Shown here: one piece after another, positions 1-8,436 of the stretch | Layout of the letters: each line of letters begins with the position of its first letter | How positions within the stretch are numbered: the first letter of the stretch is position 1 | NCBI GenBank assembly: GCA_934692905.1 | Contig: CAKUUM010000036.1 | Location: forward strand, 1-26,066 | DNA: 26,066 nt | DNA from: an uncultured Bacteroidales bacterium | GTDB lineage: Bacteria > Bacteroidota > Bacteroidia > Bacteroidales > Paludibacteraceae | Direction of reading: 5' to 3' | Notes under the pieces: model-generated | What the model was told of the DNA's origin: nothing | Seen by the model: the letters and a program-made list of their open reading frames with translations, nothing else | Databases searched by the model: none | Program-made: the position numbers and the translations under genes

Positions 1-30
1 ATATATTGATGTATGTAAACCATAGCCACG

Positions 31-339
31 ATGACTACACGACAACGCATATCCCGCCGCTTGCGTCAGACAGCCCCTACGCCGTCTGACAGTCAGGCGT
101 TTATGCAAGATACCCTTCGGCAAATCAACCTGTTGCCTGAACCGACAAGTCCCGAGCAGGAACTGCTCAGGACTTTCACTTGGCGCGAGCGTTTTGCTTT
201 CCGCACCGATGCCACCCGCTGGCTGCTCCTCGGTACAAGCGGTTGCGCCGTGGTGTCGTACCTGATAGTAGCCTATTCCGATATACTGATGACCACTGCG
301 ATGAGCCTGCTGACGCGGCTACTGAGCCTGTTGGGATAG
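31..339 (+). CDS. Small membrane protein, unknown function
   Basis: A 102-residue protein that I do not recognise with certainty. The N-terminal half is basic and polar. The C-terminal third is hydrophobic, with probable membrane segments at about residues 64-82 and 84-101 (LLLGTSGCAVVSYLIVAY, then a leucine-rich tail). Proteins of this shape often follow ECF sigma factor genes in Bacteroidetes, but the upstream gene lies outside the window, so that link is only a guess. The start at 31 is the first ATG of the frame; only 30 bases precede it. Two strong hairpins follow the stop. Confidence 0.6.
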   Translation: MTTRQRISRRLRQTAPTPSDSQAFMQDTLRQINLLPEPTSPEQELLRTFTWRERFAFRTDATRWLLLGTSGCAVVSYLIVAYSDILMTTAMSLLTRLLSLLG

Positions 340-375
340 GTTACAAACCAAAACCATAAAAACAAATAAAACCTT

Positions 376-398
376 CACGCGGACAACATGTCCGCGTG
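376..398. other. Perfect 10-bp hairpin after the first gene
   Basis: Positions 376-385 are exactly complementary to 389-398, leaving a 3-nt loop. No T tract follows on the plus strand, but the minus-strand reading runs into a T-rich stretch. It may be a processing or stabilising stem-loop, or a second terminator. Confidence 0.5.
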
Positions 399-431
399 GG
401 GAAGACAATCATACCATGTACCGAAGATATA

Positions 432-470
432 AGAAAAGAGTGTACCAATATCATTGGTACACTCTTTTCT
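432..470. terminator. Bidirectional intrinsic terminator
   Basis: An 18-bp perfect stem (432-449 with 453-470) and a 3-nt loop. The outer part is A-rich on the left arm and T-rich on the right, so it can end transcription from both sides. It lies between the convergent genes ending at 339 and 488, as expected for a shared terminator. Confidence 0.85.
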
Positions 471-487
471 ATAACAGGATACTGAGG

Positions 488-919
488 TTATTCTTTCAGA
501 ATCTGCGATGTGATGTATTCTTCAGTCACATCGAAAATACGAATCTCTGCATTGAGTACGTCTTTGCCTAATTGCGTAACTTCTTCGTTTGTACCTTGGC
601 GATATGCTTCACTCCAAAGACAAGAATTCGCGTCGTTTCTATCCATCTGGTAGCACGCATTGTTGAAGTATATAAGCAAGGGTTCGTCCGAGTTTAGAGC
701 AGGTGTGTATTTCCCTCCGTCAACCAATTGCTCTTGTTCAAGAAGGTAATAAGCGGCAGTAGTAATGGTATCGAACTTTCCCTCGCGAGTACTCACCACA
801 ATATCCTGCCCCGTTGCATTGTGCAAGTAGTGCTGCAACGTAAAACGAGATTGACAACTTGCCAACAAGATGAAAACCACACTGGCAGCATAGACCAAAA
901 TTCTTTGTTTTTTTCTCAT
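488..919 (-). CDS. Putative lipoprotein, unknown function
   Basis: A 143-residue protein with a lipoprotein signal: basic start (MRKKQR), hydrophobic core, and lipobox LASC with Cys at residue 22. The mature part has no motif I recognise; it contains two further cysteines (near NNACYQ and NSCLWS) that could pair. It is probably anchored in the outer or inner membrane. It starts 31 bp after the stop of the larger lipoprotein gene at 950-2101, so both are probably transcribed from the promoter at 2141-2172 and end at the terminator at 432-470. Confidence 0.75.
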   Translation of the reverse strand: MRKKQRILVYAASVVFILLASCQSRFTLQHYLHNATGQDIVVSTREGKFDTITTAAYYLLEQEQLVDGGKYTPALNSDEPLLIYFNNACYQMDRNDANSCLWSEAYRQGTNEEVTQLGKDVLNAEIRIFDVTEEYITSQILKE

Positions 920-949
920 AATGTATTTATTAATTATTAGTTGCTGTTG

Positions 950-2101
950 TTAATGCTTACAAGAAATATTTATATTCATAGAGTTGTTTTCTTGGTTCAT
1001 ATCTAATTCTGCTTCATATATAGAAACAATAGTTTTCTTTGTCGGAGTGTACTTGTCTCTATACCAAGTGTGACGATATGTCCTTTGTCTGTATGTACCC
1101 CAAGTTGTAAAATTTCCAAAGAAGGTGTAGTATTCAGTATCCTGTTTCTTATAATTAACTTTCGCACGAAATACGGTTGTCCCTGTCACATGAGCAGAAA
1201 GTGATGATCCATAATATGAGTTTTTGACGGTGAACTTTCCTCGTATATTAGTAGAGAATGCCCACCATACAGGATATGCTGAAAGGTATATGGACATCTT
1301 GTAGCCACCTCGTTGAGCCACGTGACTCTTCATATTATCTTCCACTGTTTCTTGTTTAGGAAGCATAGCCCAATGCACATCGTCTTCTGATATATTAGGA
1401 AACAGTCCTGCGGCACATGCCTCGAATAGTTCCTCAACTACTGCGAATTCAGGAAGAAGAACGTATTTGTCTATAGGACAACTGATAAGATATCCCTGTT
1501 GATATTTGTAAACAACTTTGTCAATAATCACAATCCCTTTCTCGTTTGCCAATGCAGACTCATCATCAACACACCCAAAGGGGTTCACGCATACACGACC
1601 GTATTCTTCACTAAAAGAACACATCTCTGGATGTTCTTCTGACATAACCTCTATAAAATCACTATATAGGGCGGACACTTCTTCTTCTGTCATCTCGTAT
1701 TCTCCATCCATTCGGATACCATATATTTCTGCTATTTCGCTAAGAACAGAATCAAATACAATATTAGATTCAATAATGTCACTATGGTAATTAGTTTCCC
1801 CATACCAATCTCTTAACTCCTCAAAATTCTTGGTTGCCAACTCATCTAAGAGGTTATCTACTGCATCAAAATCATCAAACACAAGGATTTCTCCAAATAC
1901 TTCAGGATAATTTTCAAGATACCATTGGACATCGATTGTGTCATAACGTTCTGCCCAAGTAGATTCATCTACATAAACAGCCTTCGAAGAATACATCACA
2001 TTCTCCGTTGTAGGTTCGAACTCAATACTTTGCTTTTGGTTGCAACTGAATAGGACCAAAGAAAGCCCTAAAAATAAATAACATCTTGCTTTTTTCATCA
2101 T
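950..2101 (-). CDS. Large acidic lipoprotein, unknown function
   Basis: About 383 residues from the chosen start. The open frame extends further upstream to 2206, but that extension contains the promoter boxes (2141-2172) and is lysine/isoleucine-rich. The Met-Met pair at 2101/2098 directly precedes a classic lipoprotein signal (KKARCYLFLGLSLVLFSC, Cys at residue 20), so translation should begin there. The first half of the mature protein is rich in Asp and Glu. A later part (after GGYKMSIYLSAYPVWW) is rich in Tyr, Trp and Thr and looks like beta-strand. I do not recognise the family. AT content is higher than in the efflux genes to its right, which may point to acquisition. It is probably co-transcribed with the smaller lipoprotein gene downstream. 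Confidence 0.7.
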   Translation of the reverse strand: MMKKARCYLFLGLSLVLFSCNQKQSIEFEPTTENVMYSSKAVYVDESTWAERYDTIDVQWYLENYPEVFGEILVFDDFDAVDNLLDELATKNFEELRDWYGETNYHSDIIESNIVFDSVLSEIAEIYGIRMDGEYEMTEEEVSALYSDFIEVMSEEHPEMCSFSEEYGRVCVNPFGCVDDESALANEKGIVIIDKVVYKYQQGYLISCPIDKYVLLPEFAVVEELFEACAAGLFPNISEDDVHWAMLPKQETVEDNMKSHVAQRGGYKMSIYLSAYPVWWAFSTNIRGKFTVKNSYYGSSLSAHVTGTTVFRAKVNYKKQDTEYYTFFGNFTTWGTYRQRTYRHTWYRDKYTPTKKTIVSIYEAELDMNQENNSMNINISCKH

Positions 2102-2140
2102 AAGTAATACGATTTTAAGGTTAATAATTAGTTTATAGTG

Positions 2141-2172
2141 CAAAGGTAGTTTGTTTTTATTATATACACAAA
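2141..2172 (-). promoter_or_regulatory. Bacteroidetes-type promoter for the lipoprotein pair
   Basis: On the minus strand: TTTG at 2172-2169, a 20-bp spacer, then TACCTTTG at 2148-2141. This matches the phylum pattern TTG-N19-21-TAnnTTTG. It lies about 40 bp upstream of the start at 2101. Confidence 0.7.
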
Positions 2173-2209
2173 TAATGATTGATTTTATTTTTGTGTTATA
2201 TAACATAAA

Positions 2210-2245
2210 AACAAACAGGCTGCCTATAATTAGACAGCCTATTGT
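2210..2245 (-). terminator. Terminator after the efflux operon
   Basis: The stem AGGCTG...CAGCCT (2217-2222 with 2235-2240) continues after one mismatch. On the minus strand it is followed by TGTTTGTTTTT. It lies about 40 bp past the stop of the outer-membrane channel gene and upstream of the next minus-strand promoter. Confidence 0.7.
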
Positions 2246-2281
2246 AACATCTATTTATATTTTAAGCAGATTATCGGCGGG

Positions 2282-3667
2282 TTAGATACTGCCGCCGCCG
2301 AGGGCGTGATAGAGAGTTACGACCGACTGGAGCAGGGACATGCGGTTGCTGATGCGGGTGAACTGGGCATTCAGAAGCGTGTTCTGCGCGGTGAGTACCT
2401 CCAGATATGTGGTGCTGCCGTACTGCATCATCAGACTCGTGGCGCGCTGGGCGCGGGTGAGGGCTTCAACCTGACGGTCGTACAAGTCGCACTTCGCGAG
2501 GCAGGTCTGGTAGGACGTGAGGGCTTCGTTCACTTCGTTGCCCGCCGACAAGACCGTCTTCGTGAACAGCAATGCGGCTTCCTCCTGCTGCGACTTCGCC
2601 ATCCTGACCTCGGCGATGTTGCGCCCTGAATTGAACAAAGGCACAAACAGGCTCGCGGCAAGGTTGGATATCATCTGTGCGGGGTTGAAAATCTGCACGT
2701 AATCGTGGTTGGTCCAGCCGAAAGTGCCGCTGAGGCTGAGCGACGGCAGGCAGTTGCTGCGCGCGAGGTTGGTGGCATAGAATGCCTGCGCCATGTTCTG
2801 CTGTGCGGCACGTACGTCGGGGCGGTTGTAGAGCATCTGCACGGGTACGCCGACCTCCAGCCGGTCGGGTAGGGATTGGGCATCCAGCGTGGTGCGTGGG
2901 ATGTCGCGGTGCGTGCCGCCGAGGAGCAGGCACATCGCGTTCTCCACCTCGCGAATCTGCTGGCGGAAATCCAACACCGCCGTTTGGATGGAATAGTAGG
3001 TGGCTTCCATCTGCGCCACACCCGCCTCGTTGGTCATACCTGCGCTCTTCATCTTGCGAAGAGTATTGACCGTCTGCTGCCATGTCTGTTCGGTCTGCTC
3101 TGCGACTTGCAACTGCGCGTCAAGCATGAGCAACGTATAGTAGGTGTTGGCGACGCCCGCGATGAGTCCGCATCGTGCTGCCTGCTCATAATCAAGCATT
3201 TGCGACTTCGCCGCCTTGGCGCGCCGAAGCGAATTGAGGGTGCGTCCGAAGATGTCGATTTCCCATGAGGCATTGGCTATGAGGTCATACGTACCGCTTG
3301 CCGACACGCCCGCCGCGGGCGAGAACGCCCCTGCGGGTGCCAAGCCGATGGTGGGCAGATAGGCAAGTTGGGCACCGCGGAGAGAAGCCTCGGCTTGCAG
3401 CACGTGTTCGTGGGCGATGCGGAGGTCGTGGTTGTAGAGCAGCGCGGTGTCTATGAGCGACTGCAGGCAGGGGTCGGTGAAGAGTTCGTGCCAGTCGAGG
3501 TTGGCAAGGCAAGTGGCAGTGTCGGACAACGCGATGTCGCCGTAGAGGTCGGCGTCGAGGTCCTGCACGGGTTTGTACTTGCCATAGATACCGCAACTTG
3601 ACAGTGGAATAAGGAGTAAGGAGGAAAGAATAAAGACAAATATGCTTTGTTTCTGTATCTTGTTCAT
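2282..3667 (-). CDS. RND efflux outer-membrane channel lipoprotein (NodT/OprM type)
   Basis: A 461-residue outer-membrane factor, the usual length for OprM/CmeC-type channels. A lipoprotein signal ends in LSSC with Cys at residue 25. The body shows the two-fold repeat of the outer-membrane efflux domain: YTLLMLDAQLQVAEQTEQTWQ in the first half, LTSYQTCLAKCDLYDRQVEAL in the second. It also has the family phrase NRPDVRAAQQNMAQAFYATNLARSNCLPSLSL and the closing LGGG. It should form the trimeric exit duct for the pump encoded at 3817-6951 with the adaptor at 7188-8288. It is the last gene of this three-part operon and is followed by a terminator. Confidence 0.93.
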   Translation of the reverse strand: MNKIQKQSIFVFILSSLLLIPLSSCGIYGKYKPVQDLDADLYGDIALSDTATCLANLDWHELFTDPCLQSLIDTALLYNHDLRIAHEHVLQAEASLRGAQLAYLPTIGLAPAGAFSPAAGVSASGTYDLIANASWEIDIFGRTLNSLRRAKAAKSQMLDYEQAARCGLIAGVANTYYTLLMLDAQLQVAEQTEQTWQQTVNTLRKMKSAGMTNEAGVAQMEATYYSIQTAVLDFRQQIREVENAMCLLLGGTHRDIPRTTLDAQSLPDRLEVGVPVQMLYNRPDVRAAQQNMAQAFYATNLARSNCLPSLSLSGTFGWTNHDYVQIFNPAQMISNLAASLFVPLFNSGRNIAEVRMAKSQQEEAALLFTKTVLSAGNEVNEALTSYQTCLAKCDLYDRQVEALTRAQRATSLMMQYGSTTYLEVLTAQNTLLNAQFTRISNRMSLLQSVVTLYHALGGGSI

Positions 3668-3673
3668 TTCTTT

Positions 3674-3816
3674 GGAATCTTAAAAATTGACACTTTTTAC
3701 GGTTTGCGTATCGGTTGCCCAAGGGTTGCGTATCCCTTGCCTATCCATTGCTGTTTGACACGGCTTTGGCAGGGTCGGGTCGCGATGGGGCAATCTTAAA
3801 AAAACGCACTTTTTCG
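3674..3816. repeat. Gap with 5 x 11-bp array between near-identical flanks
   Basis: Between the pump stop and the channel start lies an array of five 11-bp units at 3704-3758 (TTGCGTATCGG, TTGCCCAAGGG, TTGCGTATCCC, TTGCCTATCCA, TTGCTGTTTGA). The flanks resemble each other: AATCTTAAAAA followed by CACTTTTT occurs at about 3676-3698 and again at about 3792-3813. The arrangement suggests a local duplication around the array. Confidence 0.7.
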
Positions 3817-6800
3817 TTATTCCTTTCTGTGCTTGTTGAACTTCTCCTGCAATCCTTGGAAGACCACAAACAGCGAGGGCACGAGGAAGAGCAATGCCAG
3901 TGTGCCGACCACACTGCCGCCGACCACGCCCGTACCGAGACTGCGGTTACCGTTGGCGCCGACACCCGTGGCGATGACCAGCGGGAGCATACCGAAAATA
4001 AGCGTGAGCACCGTCATGAGGATAGGTCGCAGACGCACGGCAGCCGCCTCCGAAGCCGCCTCCACGAGGCTCTTGCCCGCCTTGCGGCGCTCGGCAGCAT
4101 ACTCGGTGATGAGGATGGCGGTCTTGCTGAGCAAGCCGATGAGCATGATGACGCCCGTCTGGAGGTAGATGTTGTTCTCGAGCCCGCAGACCTTGGTCAG
4201 CAGGAACGAGCCCATCAAGCCCACGGGAACGGCGATGATGATAGCCAGCGGAAGCCAGAAAGATTCGTACAAAGCCGAGAGAATCAGGTAGATAAGCACG
4301 ATACAGATAAGGAAAATCATGGCTGTGCCGCTGCCTGTCTGCTGGCTCTCCTCGCGGGTCATGCCGCCGAAATCCACGGCGTACTGCGCGGGGAGCGTCT
4401 GCGCTGCCACCTCCTGCACCGCCTTGATGGCGTCGCCCGACGAGTAGCCGTCGGCGGTCATTGCGCTGACACTGATGGAGTTGTACATGTTGAAGCGCGT
4501 CAGTTTGTCGGCACCATACACGCGGCGCAGGCTGACGAACTGCGACAGGGGTGCCATCTCGCCGCTGTGGAGACGGACAAAGGTGTTGTCGAGGCTGCGC
4601 TCGTCCATACGCTGCTTGGGGTCGCCCATAATCTGCACCTTATAGACCTTGCCGAAACGGTTGAAGTCGCTGACGTACTGACCGCCGTAGTAGCCTGACA
4701 GGCAGGCGAGTACCTCGTTGGCAGTGACGCCCGAGCGTTGGCATTTGGCGGCATCGACGCTCACCTCCCACTGCGGGAAATTGAGGTTGAACGACGTGAA
4801 CGCCATGCTGATTTCCTTGCGCTCGTTGAGGGCACCGATGAACTGCTGCGCGTAGTCGTAGAACTGCTGCATGTCGCCGCCCATCTTGTCTTGCAGGTTG
4901 ATATCCAATGCGTTACCTGTACCATAGCCCGAAATCTGCGCGGGTGCCATAGCGAAGACGGTGGCGTCCTTGATGTCCTCGGTGAGGGCATAGACCTTGT
5001 CGATGACGGCGTTCACGTTCTGGTCGCGGCGGGTGCGCTCGTCCCACGGACGGAGTTTCAGAATCAGACAGCCCGCTGCCGTGGATTCGCCGGAGATGAG
5101 TCCGTAATCCGCCGTGGCATTGACCTCCTCCACTTCGGGAATGGTCATCATGCGCCGCTCAATCTCGCGGACGATGCCCTCGGTGGTCGCGAGCGAACTG
5201 CCGGGAGGGGTGTCGATGTTAATCATCACGGTGCCCTGGTCCTCCTCGGGCACAAAGCCGCTCTTGGTGGTGCGCATCAGCAGTGCCATCAGTGCCAAGC
5301 CCGCCACGGCGATGACGAAACTCAGCCACGGGCGGCGGATGAAGAAGTCTGCGCCGCGCTGATACCATGCCACCAATCGTTCGAAACCGCGGTTCCAACG
5401 CTCCGAGAAGCGGAAACGCCAGCGCGCATAGCCGGTCAGCCCCTCGCCGTTGGTCAGTTTGGGGCGCAGCATCAGCGCGCACATCGCGGGGCAGAGCGTG
5501 AGGGCGTTGACGGTGGATATACCCACTGCCACCGCCATCGTCAGACCGAACTGGCGGTAGAAAACGCCGCTCGTGCCGCCGATAAAACTGACGGGAATGA
5601 ACACCGCCATAAACACCAGCGACGACGTGATAATCGCCAACGCCACGTCCTTGGTGCCGTACACCGCCGCCTGGAAGGGGCTCTTGTAACCCGCGTCGAA
5701 ACGGCTGTGCACCGCCTCCACAATCACAATGGAGTTGTCCACCACCGTACCGATGACCAGCACGAGTCCGAACAGCGTGATGAGATTGATAGAGAAGCCC
5801 GCCACCACCATGAACGCGAAGGTTCCAATGAGCGACACCGCGATGCTGACAAACGGAATGAGCGTCGAACGCCAGTCCTGCAAGAACAGCAGTATCACCA
5901 AGATAACCAGCAAGATAGCCTCCAGCAGCGTGACGACCACATTCTTGATTGACGCAAACAGGAAGTCGTTGCTGCTCATCATCTGGGTGATTTCGATGCC
6001 CTTCGGGGCGTTCTTCTGCACCTCCGCTAGCAGCGCGTCAATCTGGTTGTTCACCTCCGTGGCGTTGGAGCCGGCGGTCTGGAACACCATACACTGGATG
6101 CCCGGGTGCCCGTTCTGCGTACCCGAGTAGCCGTAACTCTCGATGCCGAGTTCGATGTCGGCGATGTCGCGCAGACGCAGCACTTCGCCGTCGGGTGTGG
6201 AGCGGATGACGATGTTGCCGAACTCCTCGGGGGTCTGAAGGCGCCCTTTGTACTTCATGGTGTACTGGTACGCCTCCGCCGAGTGCTCGCCTATCGCGCC
6301 CGTGGCGGACTCGATGTTCTGTTCGGCAAGAGCCGCCGTCACGTCGCTCGGCACAAGGCGGTACTGCGCCATCACGTCAGGCTTCATCCACACGCGCATC
6401 GAGTAACTGCCGCCCAGGACCACCAACTGCCCCACGCCTTGGATACGCAGCATCTCGGGCTTGATGTTGATGTAGATGTAGTTGCTTAGGAAGTTCTCGT
6501 CGTAACTGTCGTCGGGCGACGAGATGGTGAATATCTGCAGCATACTGGTCTGCCGCTTGAACGCCTGCACGCCCACGTTGCGCACCTCGATGGGCAACTG
6601 CGCCGTTGCCGCTGCAATCTTGTTCTGCACGTTCACCGCCGCCATATCGGGGTCGGTGCCCTGTTTGAAATAGACGTATATCTCCACCGAGCCCGTGTTG
6701 GTCGCCGTGGAGGTCATGTAGGTCATGTTCTCGACGCCGTTAATCGCCTCTTCGAGGGGGGCGATGACGGATTTCTGCACCGACTCGGCACTCGCGCCGA

Positions 6801-6951
6801 AGTACTGCGTGAACACCATCACCGTCGGCGGTGCGATGTCGGGATATTGTTCGATAGGGAGCGTCTTGAGTCCGATGACACCCAGCAGCACAATCATAAT
6901 CGATATGACTGCCGACAGCACCGGCCGCTCCACAAAAGTCTTTACGTTCAT
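3817..6951 (-). CDS. RND multidrug efflux pump, HAE1 (AcrB/MexB) family
   Basis: A 1044-residue inner-membrane pump, full length for the family. The start MNVKTFVERPVLSAVISIMI is a standard first membrane helix, followed by LPIEQYPDIAPP. Two periplasmic domains alternate with two helix bundles, and the TM10-type segment IGLLSKTAILITEYA keeps the conserved lysine. The proton-relay pair in TM4, Asp-Asp in AcrB (407/408), reads Asp405-Asn406 here (GTVVDNSIVIVEAV). Codons GAC AAC are clear in the DNA. The pump would take drugs or bile-like compounds from membrane or periplasm and expel them through the partner channel, powered by proton influx. Adaptor, pump and channel are in one minus-strand run. 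Confidence 0.95.
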   Translation of the reverse strand: MNVKTFVERPVLSAVISIMIVLLGVIGLKTLPIEQYPDIAPPTVMVFTQYFGASAESVQKSVIAPLEEAINGVENMTYMTSTATNTGSVEIYVYFKQGTDPDMAAVNVQNKIAAATAQLPIEVRNVGVQAFKRQTSMLQIFTISSPDDSYDENFLSNYIYINIKPEMLRIQGVGQLVVLGGSYSMRVWMKPDVMAQYRLVPSDVTAALAEQNIESATGAIGEHSAEAYQYTMKYKGRLQTPEEFGNIVIRSTPDGEVLRLRDIADIELGIESYGYSGTQNGHPGIQCMVFQTAGSNATEVNNQIDALLAEVQKNAPKGIEITQMMSSNDFLFASIKNVVVTLLEAILLVILVILLFLQDWRSTLIPFVSIAVSLIGTFAFMVVAGFSINLITLFGLVLVIGTVVDNSIVIVEAVHSRFDAGYKSPFQAAVYGTKDVALAIITSSLVFMAVFIPVSFIGGTSGVFYRQFGLTMAVAVGISTVNALTLCPAMCALMLRPKLTNGEGLTGYARWRFRFSERWNRGFERLVAWYQRGADFFIRRPWLSFVIAVAGLALMALLMRTTKSGFVPEEDQGTVMINIDTPPGSSLATTEGIVREIERRMMTIPEVEEVNATADYGLISGESTAAGCLILKLRPWDERTRRDQNVNAVIDKVYALTEDIKDATVFAMAPAQISGYGTGNALDINLQDKMGGDMQQFYDYAQQFIGALNERKEISMAFTSFNLNFPQWEVSVDAAKCQRSGVTANEVLACLSGYYGGQYVSDFNRFGKVYKVQIMGDPKQRMDERSLDNTFVRLHSGEMAPLSQFVSLRRVYGADKLTRFNMYNSISVSAMTADGYSSGDAIKAVQEVAAQTLPAQYAVDFGGMTREESQQTGSGTAMIFLICIVLIYLILSALYESFWLPLAIIIAVPVGLMGSFLLTKVCGLENNIYLQTGVIMLIGLLSKTAILITEYAAERRKAGKSLVEAASEAAAVRLRPILMTVLTLIFGMLPLVIATGVGANGNRSLGTGVVGGSVVGTLALLFLVPSLFVVFQGLQEKFNKHRKE

Positions 6952-6991
6952 ATTTTGTTTTACAATTTTACCTGTTTAGATTTCTGATAAT

Positions 6992-7019
6992 TGCGCATTG
7001 TGCATTACGCATTGCGCAT
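6992..7019. repeat. Four 7-bp units
   Basis: Tandem heptamers TGCGCAT, TGTGCAT, TACGCAT, TGCGCAT fill 6992-7019 in the gap between pump and adaptor genes. Related TGCAnnn heptads occur at 16059-16107, 19311-19338 and 19432-19452. Confidence 0.75.
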
Positions 7020-7058
7020 TTCTTGCGCACTCTGTGCGCTGTCCTCACGCCGACAACT

Positions 7059-7168
7059 ACGGTACATACACGGTAGATATACGGTTGATACATGGTAGAT
7101 ACTCGGTTCATTTTGCTGACCACGTAGTACCCTGACAATACCTTGACAATACCTTGACCGTAGGCATA
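7059..7168. repeat. Two 11-bp arrays in the pump-adaptor gap
   Basis: The first array has five units at 7059-7113 (ACGGTACATAC, ACGGTAGATAT, ACGGTTGATAC, ATGGTAGATAC, TCGGTTCATTT). After an 11-bp non-matching stretch, a second array has four units at 7125-7168 (TAGTACCCTGA, CAATACCTTGA twice, CCGTAGGCATA). Together with the heptads at 6992 they occupy most of the 236-bp gap. Confidence 0.8.
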
Positions 7169-7187
7169 CCGTATTAACTATTAATTA

Positions 7188-8288
7188 TTACTTATTACTA
7201 ATCAAAGTTCCATCTTTGAGCAGTGCCACCCCCTCTGTCACAATCGTGTCCCCTGCCTGCAAGCCGCTCTCGACGATGTACTCCTTGCCGCCGTTCAAAC
7301 GGCTGACAACCACTTGGGTGGAGACGGTCTTGCCGTCCACTACGCGATAGACAAACACTTTGTCCTGCACCTCGTAGGTGGCGGTACGCGGGATAAGGAG
7401 CACACCCTTCTGCGGCTTGCCGAGGACGATGTTCCCCGCGCCGCCCGAGGTGAGCAGACCGTTCTTGTTGCCAAACGTGGCACGCACGCTGACGGTACCT
7501 GTGGCTTGGTCAATCACGCCCGACACGGTCTCAATCTTACCCTGTTCCGTGTATTCGCTGCCGTCATTTAGTATCAACGACACCGCGGGCATATTGCGCA
7601 AGGCGGCATCTTTGCTGCCGTACTGACGCGCGAGGGCAAGCCATTGGTTCTCGGTCATGGAGAAATAGACGTACATTACCGAGTTGTCGCTCACGGTAGT
7701 CAGCGGGGTGATCATCTGCGGCGAGACCAACGCCCCCACACGGAAGGGTAGGATACCCACTACGCCGTCACTTGGACTCTTTACCTCGGTATAGTTGAGG
7801 TTGTTTTTGGCAATGACCAAAGCGGCGTCGGCTTGTGCCAAACCCGCTTTCGCGCTCAGGTAACTGTTCTTTGCCGTTTGCAGGTCGAAGTCCGAGATGA
7901 CGCTGTCTGCATAGAGTTTCTGTTTGGATTGATACACCAACTCGGCGGTGGCGACACTCGATTTAGCCACCTCCACATTGGCTTCGGCGGTCTCTAATGA
8001 CGCACGGTAGGGCACTTGGTCAATGATAAACAGCACCTGCCCTTTGCGCACGCGCTCGCCCTCGACCACGCATAGTTTGGTCAGTGTACCTGCCACTTGC
8101 GGCATGATAGCGATGTCCTGCCGTCCGCGGATAGAGGCGGGATAGGTCTCTTCCACTACGCAGTCCTGCGCCTGCACCACCATGGTCTTGTTGTGTGCCA
8201 CTTGTTCTTCTTGTCCTTGTCCGCCCTTGTGGCACGCGCTCAATGCACCCGCCGCCAAGGCAATACAGATAAATACCTTCTTGTTCAT
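7188..8288 (-). CDS. RND efflux periplasmic adaptor (AcrA/MexA type)
   Basis: A 366-residue membrane fusion protein. The lipoprotein signal MNKKVFICIALAAGALSAC has Cys at residue 19. Then come the split lipoyl domain (PQVAGTLTKLCVVEGERVRKGQVLFIID and EVKSPSDGVVGILPFRVGALV), an alpha-hairpin between them (ETAEANVEVAKSSVATAELV), a beta-barrel, and the closing membrane-proximal domain (ESGLQAGDTIVTEGVALLKDG). It bridges the pump and outer-membrane channel encoded downstream. It is the first gene of the operon, and the -7 box at 8389-8396 should serve it. Confidence 0.93.
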   Translation of the reverse strand: MNKKVFICIALAAGALSACHKGGQGQEEQVAHNKTMVVQAQDCVVEETYPASIRGRQDIAIMPQVAGTLTKLCVVEGERVRKGQVLFIIDQVPYRASLETAEANVEVAKSSVATAELVYQSKQKLYADSVISDFDLQTAKNSYLSAKAGLAQADAALVIAKNNLNYTEVKSPSDGVVGILPFRVGALVSPQMITPLTTVSDNSVMYVYFSMTENQWLALARQYGSKDAALRNMPAVSLILNDGSEYTEQGKIETVSGVIDQATGTVSVRATFGNKNGLLTSGGAGNIVLGKPQKGVLLIPRTATYEVQDKVFVYRVVDGKTVSTQVVVSRLNGGKEYIVESGLQAGDTIVTEGVALLKDGTLISNK

Positions 8289-8330
8289 ACTATTTGTTTT
8301 GTTTAATGTCTATTTTATTGGTCTTTAATG

Positions 8331-8366
8331 AATTAATGGTTAATTACACGGATAATTATATGTTCT
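8331..8366. repeat. AATTA-N6 repeat, copy A
   Basis: A stretch of three units, each starting AATTA and about 11 bp long (here 11, 12 and about 12). Near-identical stretches occur at 13538-13572 and 22817-22850, and a looser one at 9261-9292. This copy lies in the leader of the efflux operon. Confidence 0.7.
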
Positions 8367-8388
8367 ATACGTAACCGCAAAACGGCTG

Positions 8389-8432
8389 CAAAGGTACTGC
8401 TTTTTCCGTTTCGTTGATTTGATAAAAGTCAA
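8389..8432 (-). promoter_or_regulatory. Promoter region of the efflux operon
   Basis: TACCTTTG on the minus strand (8396-8389) is a good -7 box about 100 bp before the adaptor start, but no TTG stands at the expected upstream distance. Where it would be, a TTGA...TCAA inverted pair (8414-8417 and 8429-8432, 11-nt spacing) could be an operator for the adjacent Crp/Fnr-like protein. The operator idea is speculative; a weak upstream box would fit a need for an activator. Confidence 0.4.
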
Positions 8433-8436
8433 AAAG

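Noticed and set aside
2102..2206. Upstream extension of the large lipoprotein gene
   Set aside because: It contains the promoter boxes and would hide the lipoprotein signal; Met at 2101 is a better start.
4738..5952. Long plus-strand open frame (404 codons)
   Set aside because: It lies wholly opposite the RND pump gene. Its His/Arg/Glu-rich composition is typical of a mirror frame of GC-rich coding sequence, and it lacks motifs.
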